Of a stretch of DNA of 64,000 bases, positions 8,549 to 16,127 are shown piece after piece. The stretch lies in contig NZ_LGAP01000034.1 in the NCBI RefSeq assembly GCF_001270265.1, positions 1 through 64,000 of the forward strand, written 5' to 3'. The notes beneath the pieces were generated by a model. The model was given only the letters and a program-made list of their open reading frames with translations. It searched no databases and was not told where the DNA came from. The stretch's first letter is position 1; every line of letters begins with the position of its first letter. This stretch comes from Ensifer adhaerens. GTDB taxonomy: Bacteria > Pseudomonadota > Alphaproteobacteria > Rhizobiales > Rhizobiaceae. Both the position numbers and the translations under genes were made by a program.

Positions 8549-9071
8549 CCAGGTGCAGCGCACCGTCTTCGACGCGGTAGGACGATAGTCGGCTGAGGAA
8601 GCTCATGCCGACGAGCATGCCGGAAAGCGCCTTGTCGGGTAGGACCAGGGCGTCGACATCGTGCAGCGATATGCCGCCGATTTCGACCCTCGTCAGTTTG
8701 GCCGGGGCTGCATCGACATCGCCATTGGCTGTTCGAACGCGTGCATTGAAAGTGAGCGCTCCGGCCGACAGGCCGAGCCTGCGTGCGGTCGAGACATTGA
8801 TCGCGATGGTGCTGGCACCGGTATCGACCAGACCACGTTCGATCCGGCCATTGATGCGGAAGGTTCCGAAGAAATGGCCCGAGCGGTCGGCTTCGAGCAC
8901 CACCCCTTTTGCCGAAGCATATTTTGCCGTCGTTGCCGGAACGGAGCTGTTTGCTCCCGTTTTGCTGGTGGCGGCAGTTTCAGGCCGCGACAGATAGGAA
9001 CTCGCGAGATCAGGAATGACCAGGGCCGCAACGGCGATGCCCCCGGCAAATGTCAGCAAACGTCCGAACAT
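8541..9071 (-). CDS. Retropepsin-like aspartyl protease (clan AA, TIGR02281-type)
   Basis: 176 residues. An N-terminal hydrophobic segment (about 5-22) would anchor it in the inner membrane with the domain in the periplasm. The single-domain aspartic protease motif LVDTGAST (~81-88) is followed by GMSFLSRL (~156-163), the second motif of the retropepsin-like fold. The substrate is unknown. ATG 9071 is chosen because it begins the membrane anchor; a frame extending to 9248 crosses the upp terminator. The gene lies between the two arms of the salvage block and converges on deoA with an eight-base overlap of the stops. Confidence 0.85.
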   Translation of the reverse strand: MFGRLLTFAGGIAVAALVIPDLASSYLSRPETAATSKTGANSSVPATTAKYASAKGVVLEADRSGHFFGTFRINGRIERGLVDTGASTIAINVSTARRLGLSAGALTFNARVRTANGDVDAAPAKLTRVEIGGISLHDVDALVLPDKALSGMLVGMSFLSRLSSYRVEDGALHLVR

Positions 9072-9149
9072 GGCCTGACCTTCCGCATACCAGCCGCAGA
9101 CACGCGTGCCGATGAGGGCCAGTAGAGCAGGGGATGGATAATGCGGCAA

Positions 9150-9178
9150 AAAAAAACCGCCGGTTTGCCGGCGGTTTT
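9150..9178 (-). terminator. Terminator of the deoB-add-upp arm
   Basis: AAACCGCCGG-TTTG-CCGGCGGTTT stem. Read on the minus strand it is followed by a run of nine or more T, the strongest intrinsic terminator in the window. It sits 36 bases past the upp stop and just before the protease gene. Confidence 0.93.
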
Positions 9179-9213
9179 CAGTCAATTTTGCGTTCTGGTT
9201 AAGAAACGGAAAA

Positions 9214-9843
9214 TCACTTGGTTCCGTACATGCGGTCGCCGGCGTCACCGAGCCCGGGCACGATGTAGCCGAGTTCGTTCAGGTGACTGTCGATCGATGC
9301 CGTGAAGATCGGCACGTCGGGATGGACCGCTTGGAAGTTGCGGATGCCCTCGGGTGCCGCCAGCAGGCAGAGAAAACGAATGTTCTTCGCTCCGCGCTCC
9401 TTCAGCTTGTCGATCGCCGCAATTGACGAGTTGCCGGTGGCAAGCATCGGATCGACGACGATGATGAGCCGCTCGGACAGGCTCTCCGGCGCCTTGAAAA
9501 AGTACTCCACCGCCTGCAGCGTTTCGTGGTCGCGATAGACGCCGATGTGGGAGACGCGGGCCGACGGCACCAGTTCGAGCATGCCTTCAAGCAGACCGTT
9601 GCCGGCGCGCAGGATTGAAGCGAAAACGAGCTTCTTGCCTTCCAGCACCGGCGCGTCGATCTCCTGCATCGGCGTCTCGATGCGCTCCATCGTCAGTTCC
9701 AGATCGCGCGTGACCTCGTAGCAGAGCAGCGTCGAGATTTCCCGAAGCAGCCGCCGAAAACCCGCGGTCGAGGTTTCCTTCTTGCGCATGATGGTCAGCT
9801 TGTGCTGCACAAGCGGATGATCAATCACTGTAACGCCGTCCAT
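9214..9843 (-). CDS. upp: Uracil phosphoribosyltransferase
   Basis: 209 residues, the exact usual length. It makes UMP from uracil and PRPP. The PRPP-binding loop is [10 protein letters not shown] (~129-138), and the uracil-binding C-terminus contains [12 protein letters not shown] (~192-203). ATG 9843 is chosen over an in-frame GTG at 9849 because GGGAAGG lies six bases before the ATG and overlaps the GTG. About 130 bases separate it from add upstream, with a hairpin (9933-9956) in the gap, so it may have its own promoter. Confidence 0.95.
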   Translation of the reverse strand: MDGVTVIDHPLVQHKLTIMRKKETSTAGFRRLLREISTLLCYEVTRDLELTMERIETPMQEIDAPVLEGKKLVFASILRAGNGLLEGMLELVPSARVSHIGVYRDHETLQAVEYFFKAPESLSERLIIVVDPMLATGNSSIAAIDKLKERGAKNIRFLCLLAAPEGIRNFQAVHPDVPIFTASIDSHLNELGYIVPGLGDAGDRMYGTK

Positions 9844-9932
9844 GGCCACCTTCCCGGAAGTTTATGTATCTGCCCTTTTTCCATGGAATGCTCCGCGGCC
9901 GCAAGGGCGTTGGGCGGCTCGTTGTGTTCATC

Positions 9933-9956
9933 CCCAGCGCGCTCGACCGCGCTGGG
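9933..9956. repeat. Inverted repeat between add and upp
   Basis: CCCAGCGCG / CGCGCTGGG, 9-bp perfect stem with a six-base loop, starting just past the add stop on the minus strand. There is no T run, so it could stabilise the 3' end of the deoB-add message or attenuate it. Confidence 0.6.
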
Positions 9957-9972
9957 TGAAAGCGGGTTACGG

Positions 9973-10941
9973 TCAGAGACGGGCAAGCAACCGCTGACGC
10001 GTCGCGTCGTCGACGAATGCGGCTTCGATCGCCGTCCTGGTCATGCCGTTGATGTCGTCGTCGCTGAACCCCATCACCGCCGATGCGATATCATATTCCT
10101 GGGCAAGGGAGGTGTGGAAGAAGGGCGGGTCGTCGGTATTGAGCGTCACTCGCACTCCGGCTTCATGCAATGCCCGCAAGGGATGCGCGGCGAAATCCGG
10201 GAAGACCTGCAGGGAAATGTTGGATCCGGGGCAAACCTCCAGAACGACACCGTCATCGGCGAGCCTTAGGACCAAGTCTGCATCTTCGATCGCACGCACG
10301 CCGTGGCTGATGCGAGACGGCCTGATATGGTCGAGCGCATCGCGCACGCTGAACGCGCCCGAAAGCTCGCCGGCGTGAATGGTCAAGCCCAGGCCGGCGT
10401 CCCGGGCGATATCGAACGCCCGGGCAAAATCGGCAACGCGGTGCATGCGCTCCTCTCCCGCCAGATTGAAGCCGGTGACCAGCGTATGCTCTCTCCTGGC
10501 GGCAAATTCGGCTGTTTTGACGACCGATTCCGGTCCGAGGTGGCGGATGCCTGTTATCAGCATGCGCGACTCGATCCCGGTCTTTGCCCTGGCGGCCTCC
10601 ATGCCGGCCGCAAGGCTTTCGAGATAAGCATCGGCACCAAGCCCGATGGTGTTGCCGTGATCCGGCGAAACGATGATCTCGCTGTAGATCGTTCCAGCCT
10701 CGGCCAGTTCCGTCAGATAGGTTTCGGCAAGAAGCGCATAGTCTTCCTGCGTGCGAAACAGTGAGGCGACGCTGTCGTAGCATTTCACGAAGCTGGTAAA
10801 ATCCGCCCAGACATAGGCGCGGTCGGCGATGATCTCGCTGGTGTCGAGCCCATACTTTTCCGCCTGCTGCAGCGCCAGCTCCGGCGGCGTCGCGCCCTCG
10901 ATGTGGCAATGCAGTTCCGCCTTCTTCAGATGTGCGGTCAA
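9973..10941 (-). CDS. add: Adenosine deaminase
   Basis: 322-residue zinc metalloenzyme that deaminates adenosine or deoxyadenosine to inosine. Key parts: AELHCHIEG (zinc HxH, ~9-17), HAGE (third zinc ligand and catalytic Glu, ~189-192), SHGVRA (~213-218) and the metal-binding LNTDDP (~269-274). The start codon is TTG at 10941, which overlaps the deoB stop in TTGA; I see no better ATG that keeps HxH near the N-terminus. Translational coupling to deoB is likely. Related adenine deaminases exist in this family, so adenosine is inferred from the neighbouring genes. Confidence 0.88.
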   Translation of the reverse strand: MTAHLKKAELHCHIEGATPPELALQQAEKYGLDTSEIIADRAYVWADFTSFVKCYDSVASLFRTQEDYALLAETYLTELAEAGTIYSEIIVSPDHGNTIGLGADAYLESLAAGMEAARAKTGIESRMLITGIRHLGPESVVKTAEFAARREHTLVTGFNLAGEERMHRVADFARAFDIARDAGLGLTIHAGELSGAFSVRDALDHIRPSRISHGVRAIEDADLVLRLADDGVVLEVCPGSNISLQVFPDFAAHPLRALHEAGVRVTLNTDDPPFFHTSLAQEYDIASAVMGFSDDDINGMTRTAIEAAFVDDATRQRLLARL

Positions 10942-12158
10942 ATGAGGCTTCTCCCGTGTAAGCCCGGTGCAATCCCGAGATGTCTGGCGACAGTTTCGCC
11001 GATATGCGCAAAGGTGTTGGCAACCCCCAGCGAACGGCTGCGAACGGCCGGGCCGAACATCAGCACCGGCACACGCTCACGCGTGTGATCGGTTCCGCGC
11101 CAGGTCGGGTCGCAGCCGTGGTCTGCCGTCAGGATGACGATATCGCCGGGCTTCAGTCGCCGGTCGAGATCGGGCAGCCGTGCGTCGAAGGCTTCAAGCG
11201 CCGCGGCATAGCCGGCGACATCGCGGCGGTGGCCGAAAAGCATGTCGAAATCGACGAAGTTGGTGAAGACGAGGTCGCCGTCCTCCGCCTCGTCGATAGC
11301 GGCCAGGCTCGCGTCGAAGAGCGCCATGTTGCCGTCCGCCTTGGTCAGCTTCGTCACGCCCTGGTGGGCGAAGATATCGCCGATCTTGCCGATCGCATGC
11401 ACGGTGCGCCCCGCTTCCACCAACCGGTCGAGGACCGTTGGTTCGGGCGGCAGAACCGAGTAGTCCCGCCGATTACCGGTGCGGGCAAAGGTCTGCGGGC
11501 TCTGCCCGATGAAGGGACGGGCGATGACGCGGCCGATATTGTAGTCGTCGAGCAGGCGGCGAACGATCTGGCAGAACTCCAGCAGGCGCTCAAGTCCGAA
11601 GGTGTGCTCGTGCGCGGCAATCTGAAAGACGCTGTCCGAGGAGGTGTAACAGATCGGCTTTCCCGTCCGCATATGCTCCTCACCGAGGCGCGCGATGATA
11701 TCAGTGCCGGAGGCGTGGCAGTTGCCGAGAATGCCGGGGATATTGCCCTCGCGGCAAATCGCTTCGACCAGTTCGGCGGGAAAGGCGTCGCCCTCGGCCG
11801 AGAAATAGCCCCAATCGAACATGACGGGCGTCCCGGCGATCTCCCAATGTCCGGACGGCGTATCCTTGCCGCGCGAGACTTCGCTGGCGGCGCCATAGGC
11901 GCCATAGACCCGGCCTGGAACCGGCATGCCCACCGGCACGCGGCCCGCGGCCAATTTCGCCGCGTGCACGAGCCCGAGTGCCGACATGTTGGGGAGATGC
12001 AGCGGACCTTCGCGCAAGCCTGCCCGATCCGCTCCACCCGCCGCGCAGAATTCGGCGATGTGGCCAAGCGTATCGGCGCCAAGGTCGCCGTAGGTTTCGG
12101 CGTCCGGCGCTCCGCCTATGCCGAAGGAATCGAGGACAAAGAGAAAAGCGCGCGCCAT
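10938..12158 (-). CDS. deoB: Phosphopentomutase
   Basis: 406-residue alkaline-phosphatase-superfamily mutase that turns (deoxy)ribose 1-phosphate, the product of PunA and DeoA, into the 5-phosphate. N-terminal metal motif [16 protein letters not shown] (~5-20), SGHWEIAG (~95-102), and the C-terminal metal site [10 protein letters not shown] (~338-347) are present. ATG 12158 is chosen because family members begin this close to the metal motif; an upstream frame to 12275 adds 39 unrelated residues. First gene of the minus arm, coupled to add. Confidence 0.95.
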   Translation of the reverse strand: MARAFLFVLDSFGIGGAPDAETYGDLGADTLGHIAEFCAAGGADRAGLREGPLHLPNMSALGLVHAAKLAAGRVPVGMPVPGRVYGAYGAASEVSRGKDTPSGHWEIAGTPVMFDWGYFSAEGDAFPAELVEAICREGNIPGILGNCHASGTDIIARLGEEHMRTGKPICYTSSDSVFQIAAHEHTFGLERLLEFCQIVRRLLDDYNIGRVIARPFIGQSPQTFARTGNRRDYSVLPPEPTVLDRLVEAGRTVHAIGKIGDIFAHQGVTKLTKADGNMALFDASLAAIDEAEDGDLVFTNFVDFDMLFGHRRDVAGYAAALEAFDARLPDLDRRLKPGDIVILTADHGCDPTWRGTDHTRERVPVLMFGPAVRSRSLGVANTFAHIGETVARHLGIAPGLHGRSLI

Positions 12159-12296
12159 GAAAGTTCCGGTAAGCCGGAGCGCGAGCGGAGCTGCGGTCCG
12201 GTGCTGCAATGAGCGCGGAAGCAGATGCTGCCGGCGCAATCCCGAAGGAATACCGCCGGCGACGCCGCAATGCAATTGGCCTCGATCAAGCTCCGA

Positions 12297-12872
12297 TCAG
12301 CAATCGGGGCACTTTATGATTTCGGCCTGGCGTGAGCGGAAATAGGTGGTTTTGGACAAATCCACCGTGTTGCTGCTGGAGGCGAGGTTCTGCGCGAACA
12401 ACAACACTTCATGCTCCACGATAAGTTCCGTCCGAATGACGAAGGCTTTGGTCGCAGTAAATTGGGCCGGAACGGTCGTCGTCGAGTTTGCAGCGTAGGG
12501 CACTGCGCCATTCTGATCGCGCGACCAGATGACGGTCCCCTGATTTGCGCCGGTGACCTCGATGCCGGAGATCTTGAGCGTGTATGTTGATCCCTCATAC
12601 GGCGCGAGGATGCTTTTCACGACATTCGACATGTTTCCCAGATAGGCCTTGTTGACCTCGGTTTGCTGAGAAACCAGGTCGGCCACGGCGCTGGACGCAC
12701 GCGCTGCCTTGCCCGCCACGGTAAAGCCGAGCGATAATTCGAATGCGCCGATGTAAATCATGATCAGCAGCGGCGTGACGATGGCAAATTCTACACCGCC
12801 CAGCCCGCGCTGGTCTTTTAGCAGTGAGCGGAAGCTCGCGAAGGTCAGACGGATTGCCGGCATCCAGTGCAT
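12297..12872 (-). CDS. TadE-family minor pseudopilin (second)
   Basis: 191 residues. Short basic N-terminus, then RGLGGVEFAIVTPLLIMIY (~23-41), the TadE-type processing site and hydrophobic helix with the conserved Glu after the Gly. The rest would be exported, with two Cys near the C-terminus (KCPDC). A TadE/F-type minor pseudopilin helps Flp pilus assembly. The start is uncertain: ATG 12872 or 12863, or a GTG at 12884 next to a GAGGCG ribosome-binding sequence. It lies 23 bases behind the other TadE gene on the minus strand. Confidence 0.8.
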   Translation of the reverse strand: MHWMPAIRLTFASFRSLLKDQRGLGGVEFAIVTPLLIMIYIGAFELSLGFTVAGKAARASSAVADLVSQQTEVNKAYLGNMSNVVKSILAPYEGSTYTLKISGIEVTGANQGTVIWSRDQNGAVPYAANSTTTVPAQFTATKAFVIRTELIVEHEVLLFAQNLASSSNTVDLSKTTYFRSRQAEIIKCPDC

Positions 12873-12895
12873 CGTTAAAGTCTTCACGACGCGCC

Positions 12896-13531
12896 TCACT
12901 CGTTTTCTGTGCGGAAAGTGGTTGTGGAAACCATGAGATAGTCTTTGGGCATGCTGGATCCGGCCGGGCGCAGGTTGGTTACAAATGGCCTGATGAGATC
13001 GGTCATCACACTCCAGCGATAGTACGCGCGCATGACGTTGAAGGAGCCTGGTCCGCCCGGCGCAAACTTCAGGTCGGTTGTCTTGAGATCCGACGACGAC
13101 GACGAGGTGTCCATTCGCGGGATGAGCACCGGGAATTTGGTGAGATCGGTGACCGTTCTGACGTCGATGTAGAGCTTCGAGGCTTCGGCGGCCTCCGTCG
13201 CCGAGCACGTCATCAAAACGGAGATTTCGTTGCAGAACGCCTCGCGAAACTTGACCTCGTCCATGTCCGTCGCCGGCTTGCCCCGGTTGAACGTGATTTC
13301 GCCGGTGCGGATCTTGCGTGCCAACGTCTCGGTCGCGTTGGCCAGGAGCTGGTCGCCATAGAACGCGAGGAACGTTTCGATGGAGGCGAAAATCACCATG
13401 AAGAAGGGGAGAGCCAGTATCGCGAACTCAATGCTCGCGGTCCCTTTTCTGTCGCGCCGGAAACGCCCCCACATGCCTCGTAGAGGCTTTGCGCCCTTTT
13501 GGGGCCGCAGTGTTTCCTGCTCGATGCTCAT
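12896..13531 (-). CDS. TadE-family minor pseudopilin (first)
   Basis: 211 residues. RKGTASIEFAILALPFFMVI (~28-47) is the TadE signature: Gly, then Glu five residues on, then a membrane helix, cleaved by the prepilin peptidase of the Tad system. The C-terminal 160 residues would face the periplasm. There are two Cys, FCNEISVLMTC (~98-108). It is the first of two tandem TadE genes, facing away from the pilA operon but within the same pilus locus. Confidence 0.85.
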   Translation of the reverse strand: MSIEQETLRPQKGAKPLRGMWGRFRRDRKGTASIEFAILALPFFMVIFASIETFLAFYGDQLLANATETLARKIRTGEITFNRGKPATDMDEVKFREAFCNEISVLMTCSATEAAEASKLYIDVRTVTDLTKFPVLIPRMDTSSSSSDLKTTDLKFAPGGPGSFNVMRAYYRWSVMTDLIRPFVTNLRPAGSSMPKDYLMVSTTTFRTENE

Positions 13532-13648
13532 CGCGCCGTCCCATCATGTTACGTCTGACGGAGAGGCAAAATAGGGAGTAACTATTGATATTTCGTTTGC
13601 GATGATCGTGGGTATTTTAGTGAATTTCCAACGTTTCTCGCAGTTTAC

Positions 13649-14104
13649 TCAGTTTCCGCCACTTGCGGTTTTGCGCTCCACGTGCCGTTCACAACTTGGC
13701 GTACAGGAGAGCACGGTGCGCGACGTCTGCCGGTAGACGCGCAGAGTGTTGGCTTCGTCGATCGACACGAGAATTTGCTCATCGACGATGGCGTTTCCGT
13801 CCTGATCGAGAATGACAAGATTTGTCGTGCCGAAACTGCGGCCGGTAATGACGATCGTGCGGGCATCGGCAACGGTTGCATCTGCAACTTCCGCATTGCC
13901 GATGATGACCTTGGCGACCGGCCGGTCGAGCTTGAGTACGCGTGCGTGGTCCATGTAGACGCGCATCATGTCGTCCTGCGCGTTCGCGGCCGACATCGCC
14001 ATGAGTGAAAGCATGCCGAAGATCGCGAGTGTCAGCGTGGCGGTCCGGTTGGCCGCGAAGGGCAAAATCATGGCAAGTCCCTGAGATGGCATTCGCCCCA
14101 TCAT
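13649..14104 (-). CDS. Stand-alone secretin N-domain protein (pilus formation N-terminal domain)
   Basis: 151-residue exported protein. Signal peptide at about 13-42 (ends AMSAANA). The domain at 45-128 matches the N-terminal part of CpaC: compare ADATVADARTIVITGRSFG here with ADAVTRTSRRIYLFGKSVG in CpaC at 16124. There is no secretin barrel. The tail carries SCTPSC and is basic. ATG 14104 has AAGAG five bases upstream. It likely works in the periplasm with the CpaC secretin. Divergent from pilA, with 219 bases between them. Confidence 0.82.
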   Translation of the reverse strand: MMGRMPSQGLAMILPFAANRTATLTLAIFGMLSLMAMSAANAQDDMMRVYMDHARVLKLDRPVAKVIIGNAEVADATVADARTIVITGRSFGTTNLVILDQDGNAIVDEQILVSIDEANTLRVYRQTSRTVLSCTPSCERHVERKTASGGN

Positions 14105-14323
14105 CGATACTCTTGGTGAATGAACCGTTAAGTCGGGCGGCAGCACTCCAACTCGACACATTTCCTATTCGTTTACCCAAAAATCAGTGGTGGGCCGTTA
14201 ACCTTTTGGTAGCTGTCTTCGTTAAGCCGGTAGCAATTCGGCAGGGCTAGGTTGGGCTCATCCGATCAACGGCAACAGTTGGCGGACGTGCTGAACAACA
14301 AACGTGAAGTTAGGAGAATCATC
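14105..14323. promoter_or_regulatory. Divergent promoter region of pilA and the secretin-N gene
   Basis: Non-coding stretch with TTAA-containing sites (TTAACC at 14198, TTAAG at 14222 and 14130), which resemble CtrA half-sites. The spacing is not the TTAA-N7-TTAA consensus. pilA is a CtrA target in several alphaproteobacteria, so control by CtrA is possible but not shown. Confidence 0.4.
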
Positions 14324-14506
14324 ATGAAGAAGATTTTTGCCCGTCTGATGAAGGACGAGTCCGGCGCAACCGCCATCGAATACGGCCTGATCGCCGCTCT
14401 GATCTCCGTTGCCCTCATCGGCGGCGCGACTGCCCTCGGCGATCAGCTGGATCTGCTGTTCAATGGGCTGAAGAATGAAATGTCGACCGCCGTCACAAAC
14501 ATGTAA
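14324..14506 (+). CDS. pilA: Flp-family type IVb major pilin
   Basis: 60 residues, typical for Flp pilins. Short leader ending DESG (residue 14), then ATAIEYGLIAALISVALIGG: processing after Gly14 by CpaA leaves a mature protein with Glu at +5 and a hydrophobic helix. ATG 14324 has TAGGAG seven bases upstream; an in-frame ATG at 14252 would add 24 leader residues that do not belong to the family. It is separated from cpaA by a terminator-like hairpin, which would let pilin be made in excess. Confidence 0.95.
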   Translation: MKKIFARLMKDESGATAIEYGLIAALISVALIGGATALGDQLDLLFNGLKNEMSTAVTNM

Positions 14507-14532
14507 ATCGGACTATCGTCCTTTTGTTCTGG

Positions 14533-14566
14533 AGGCCGTTCCCGTGTGGAGCGGCCTTTGGCTTTT
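14533..14566 (+). terminator. Attenuator/terminator between pilA and cpaA
   Basis: AGGCCG...CGGCCT hairpin (14533-14538 and 14552-14557) followed by TTGGCTTTT. The short stem and broken T run suggest partial termination, favouring pilA message over the downstream assembly genes. Confidence 0.55.
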
Positions 14567-14650
14567 ATGGTGCTGTTCGATCTCTCTGCGAGATTATTCT
14601 TTGTTTATCTATTCGCTGCAATGTATCCGCTCCATTAGTAGGAAAGTGCT

Positions 14651-15166
14651 ATGAGTAGCGCCGCGATCTTTATTGTCTTCCCCCTCTGCCTGGCTTTCGC
14701 TGCCCTGTCGGATTTGCTCACGATGACGATCCCAAATCGTGTTCCGGCCATCCTCTTAGGTGCGTTTCTTGTTATCGCGCTGGCGTCCGGTGTCGATTTT
14801 TGGCAGATCGGTTTGCATGTCGTCGCCGCGGCGGCTGTCTTCGCGGTTTGCTTTCTTCTATTTGCGCTGAATGTCATGGGTGGCGGTGACGCCAAGCTCT
14901 TGACCGCGTGCGCAGTCTGGTTTGGCCTCACCAACGCCTTGGTGGCGTTTCTCATTTATGTGTCGTTGTTCGGCGGACTTTTGACAGTAGCCATCCTACT
15001 GCTCAGGACGCAGGAGAGCAGGATATTGGCGGCTGGCATTCCGCTTCCGCGCCTTCTGTTTACGGCCAAGAAGATTCCCTATGGGATTGCAATCGCACTT
15101 GGGGGATTTGCTGCCTACCCGACATCACCCCTGATGCTGCAGGCATTTTCTCAGTTGAACGGTTAG
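14651..15166 (+). CDS. cpaA: Prepilin peptidase of the Tad pilus
   Basis: 171-residue integral membrane aspartic peptidase (A24 family, short TadV/CpaA type). It cleaves the leaders of PilA and the TadE-like pseudopilins. The first catalytic Asp lies in LSDLLTMTIPNR (~16-27), and the second in MGGGDAKLL (GxGD motif, ~76-84). Several hydrophobic helices fill the rest. The N-terminal methylase domain of large PilD enzymes is absent, as expected. Confidence 0.93.
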   Translation: MSSAAIFIVFPLCLAFAALSDLLTMTIPNRVPAILLGAFLVIALASGVDFWQIGLHVVAAAAVFAVCFLLFALNVMGGGDAKLLTACAVWFGLTNALVAFLIYVSLFGGLLTVAILLLRTQESRILAAGIPLPRLLFTAKKIPYGIAIALGGFAAYPTSPLMLQAFSQLNG

Positions 15167-15220
15167 ACGCAATCTGGCTGTTCTTGCCGATCAAGGCAAA
15201 GCGTGAAGGCTGTAGAGGAA

Positions 15221-15255
15221 TTGTTAACTATGCCCGTAAGAGGCTTGTTAACTAT
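15221..15255 (+). promoter_or_regulatory. Paired TTGTTAACTAT direct repeats upstream of cpaB
   Basis: The 11-mer TTGTTAACTAT occurs at 15221-15231 and again at 15245-15255, 24 bases apart, each with a palindromic GTTAAC core. They lie 60-95 bases before cpaB in a 148-base gap. They look like a tandem binding site for a regulator of the cpaB-tadC transcript. Confidence 0.45.
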
Positions 15256-15314
15256 AATTACACCAATTCCTGATCAATCTGACCCCAGCATATCTGCGGG
15301 GCTCAGAAACCATC

Positions 15315-16127
15315 ATGAAACCGGTTCGCATCATCATACTGGCGGTGGCCGTCGCATCTGCGGCGATGGCCGGGTTGTTGGCGATGAAGCTGACCCGCGG
15401 TCCCGCACGACAAATGGCGGAACCATTGATCGAGCGGGCGCCGACCGTCAATGTCCTCGTTGCCAGCAAGAGCTTGCCCGTGGGGTCGCGTTTGGGTGGC
15501 GATGCCGTGCACTGGATGGCATGGCCCAAGGACGGTGTCGTCGACGGGCTGATCACCGAGGAAAACCGTCCCTCTGCAATCGAAGACCTTACCGGAGCTG
15601 TGGTTCGCCTGCCCATATTCAATGGCGAACCTGTACGTAGCGAAAAAGTCGCCGATTCTTCCAGCCGAATCATGTCGTCGCTCTTGCCTGCAGGCAAGCG
15701 CGCCGTTGCCACGGAAATCACCGTTGCTACCGGTGCGGGTGGCTTCATCCTTCCGAATGACCGCGTCGACGTCATCATGGTCCGCAAATCGGACGGTGAT
15801 CTCTACCTGACGGAAACGGTGCTCAGCAACGTTCGCGTGCTGGCGATCGACCAGCAGGTCGAGGAGAAGGATGACGGCTCCAAATCCGTTGTCGGAACCA
15901 CGGCGACGCTGGAACTGACACCGGACCAATCAAAGGTCATGACCGTCGCGCAGCAAATGGCCGAACGCATTTCGCTCGCCCTTCGCAGCGTCGCAGATGC
16001 TCAAGAGCCCGACACGAACGCTGCGGATTATCTTCTGAGCGGCGATGGCCAGCCCAGCATCCAGGTCATCAAGTCGGGCTCCATCGTGAAGAATGACGGT
16101 GCCGTCAGCCAAGGTCAGCAACAATGA
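15315..16127 (+). CDS. cpaB: Flp pilus assembly protein CpaB (RcpC-like)
   Basis: 270 residues. One N-terminal membrane helix (about 5-22), then an SAF/AFP-like domain with NVLVASKSLPVGSRL (~49-63), the usual CpaB start of domain, and a C-terminal domain with SVVGTTATLELTPDQ (~193-207). It acts in the periplasm, probably linked to the secretin and peptidoglycan. Its stop overlaps the cpaC start in ATGA. Confidence 0.92.
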   Translation: MKPVRIIILAVAVASAAMAGLLAMKLTRGPARQMAEPLIERAPTVNVLVASKSLPVGSRLGGDAVHWMAWPKDGVVDGLITEENRPSAIEDLTGAVVRLPIFNGEPVRSEKVADSSSRIMSSLLPAGKRAVATEITVATGAGGFILPNDRVDVIMVRKSDGDLYLTETVLSNVRVLAIDQQVEEKDDGSKSVVGTTATLELTPDQSKVMTVAQQMAERISLALRSVADAQEPDTNAADYLLSGDGQPSIQVIKSGSIVKNDGAVSQGQQQ

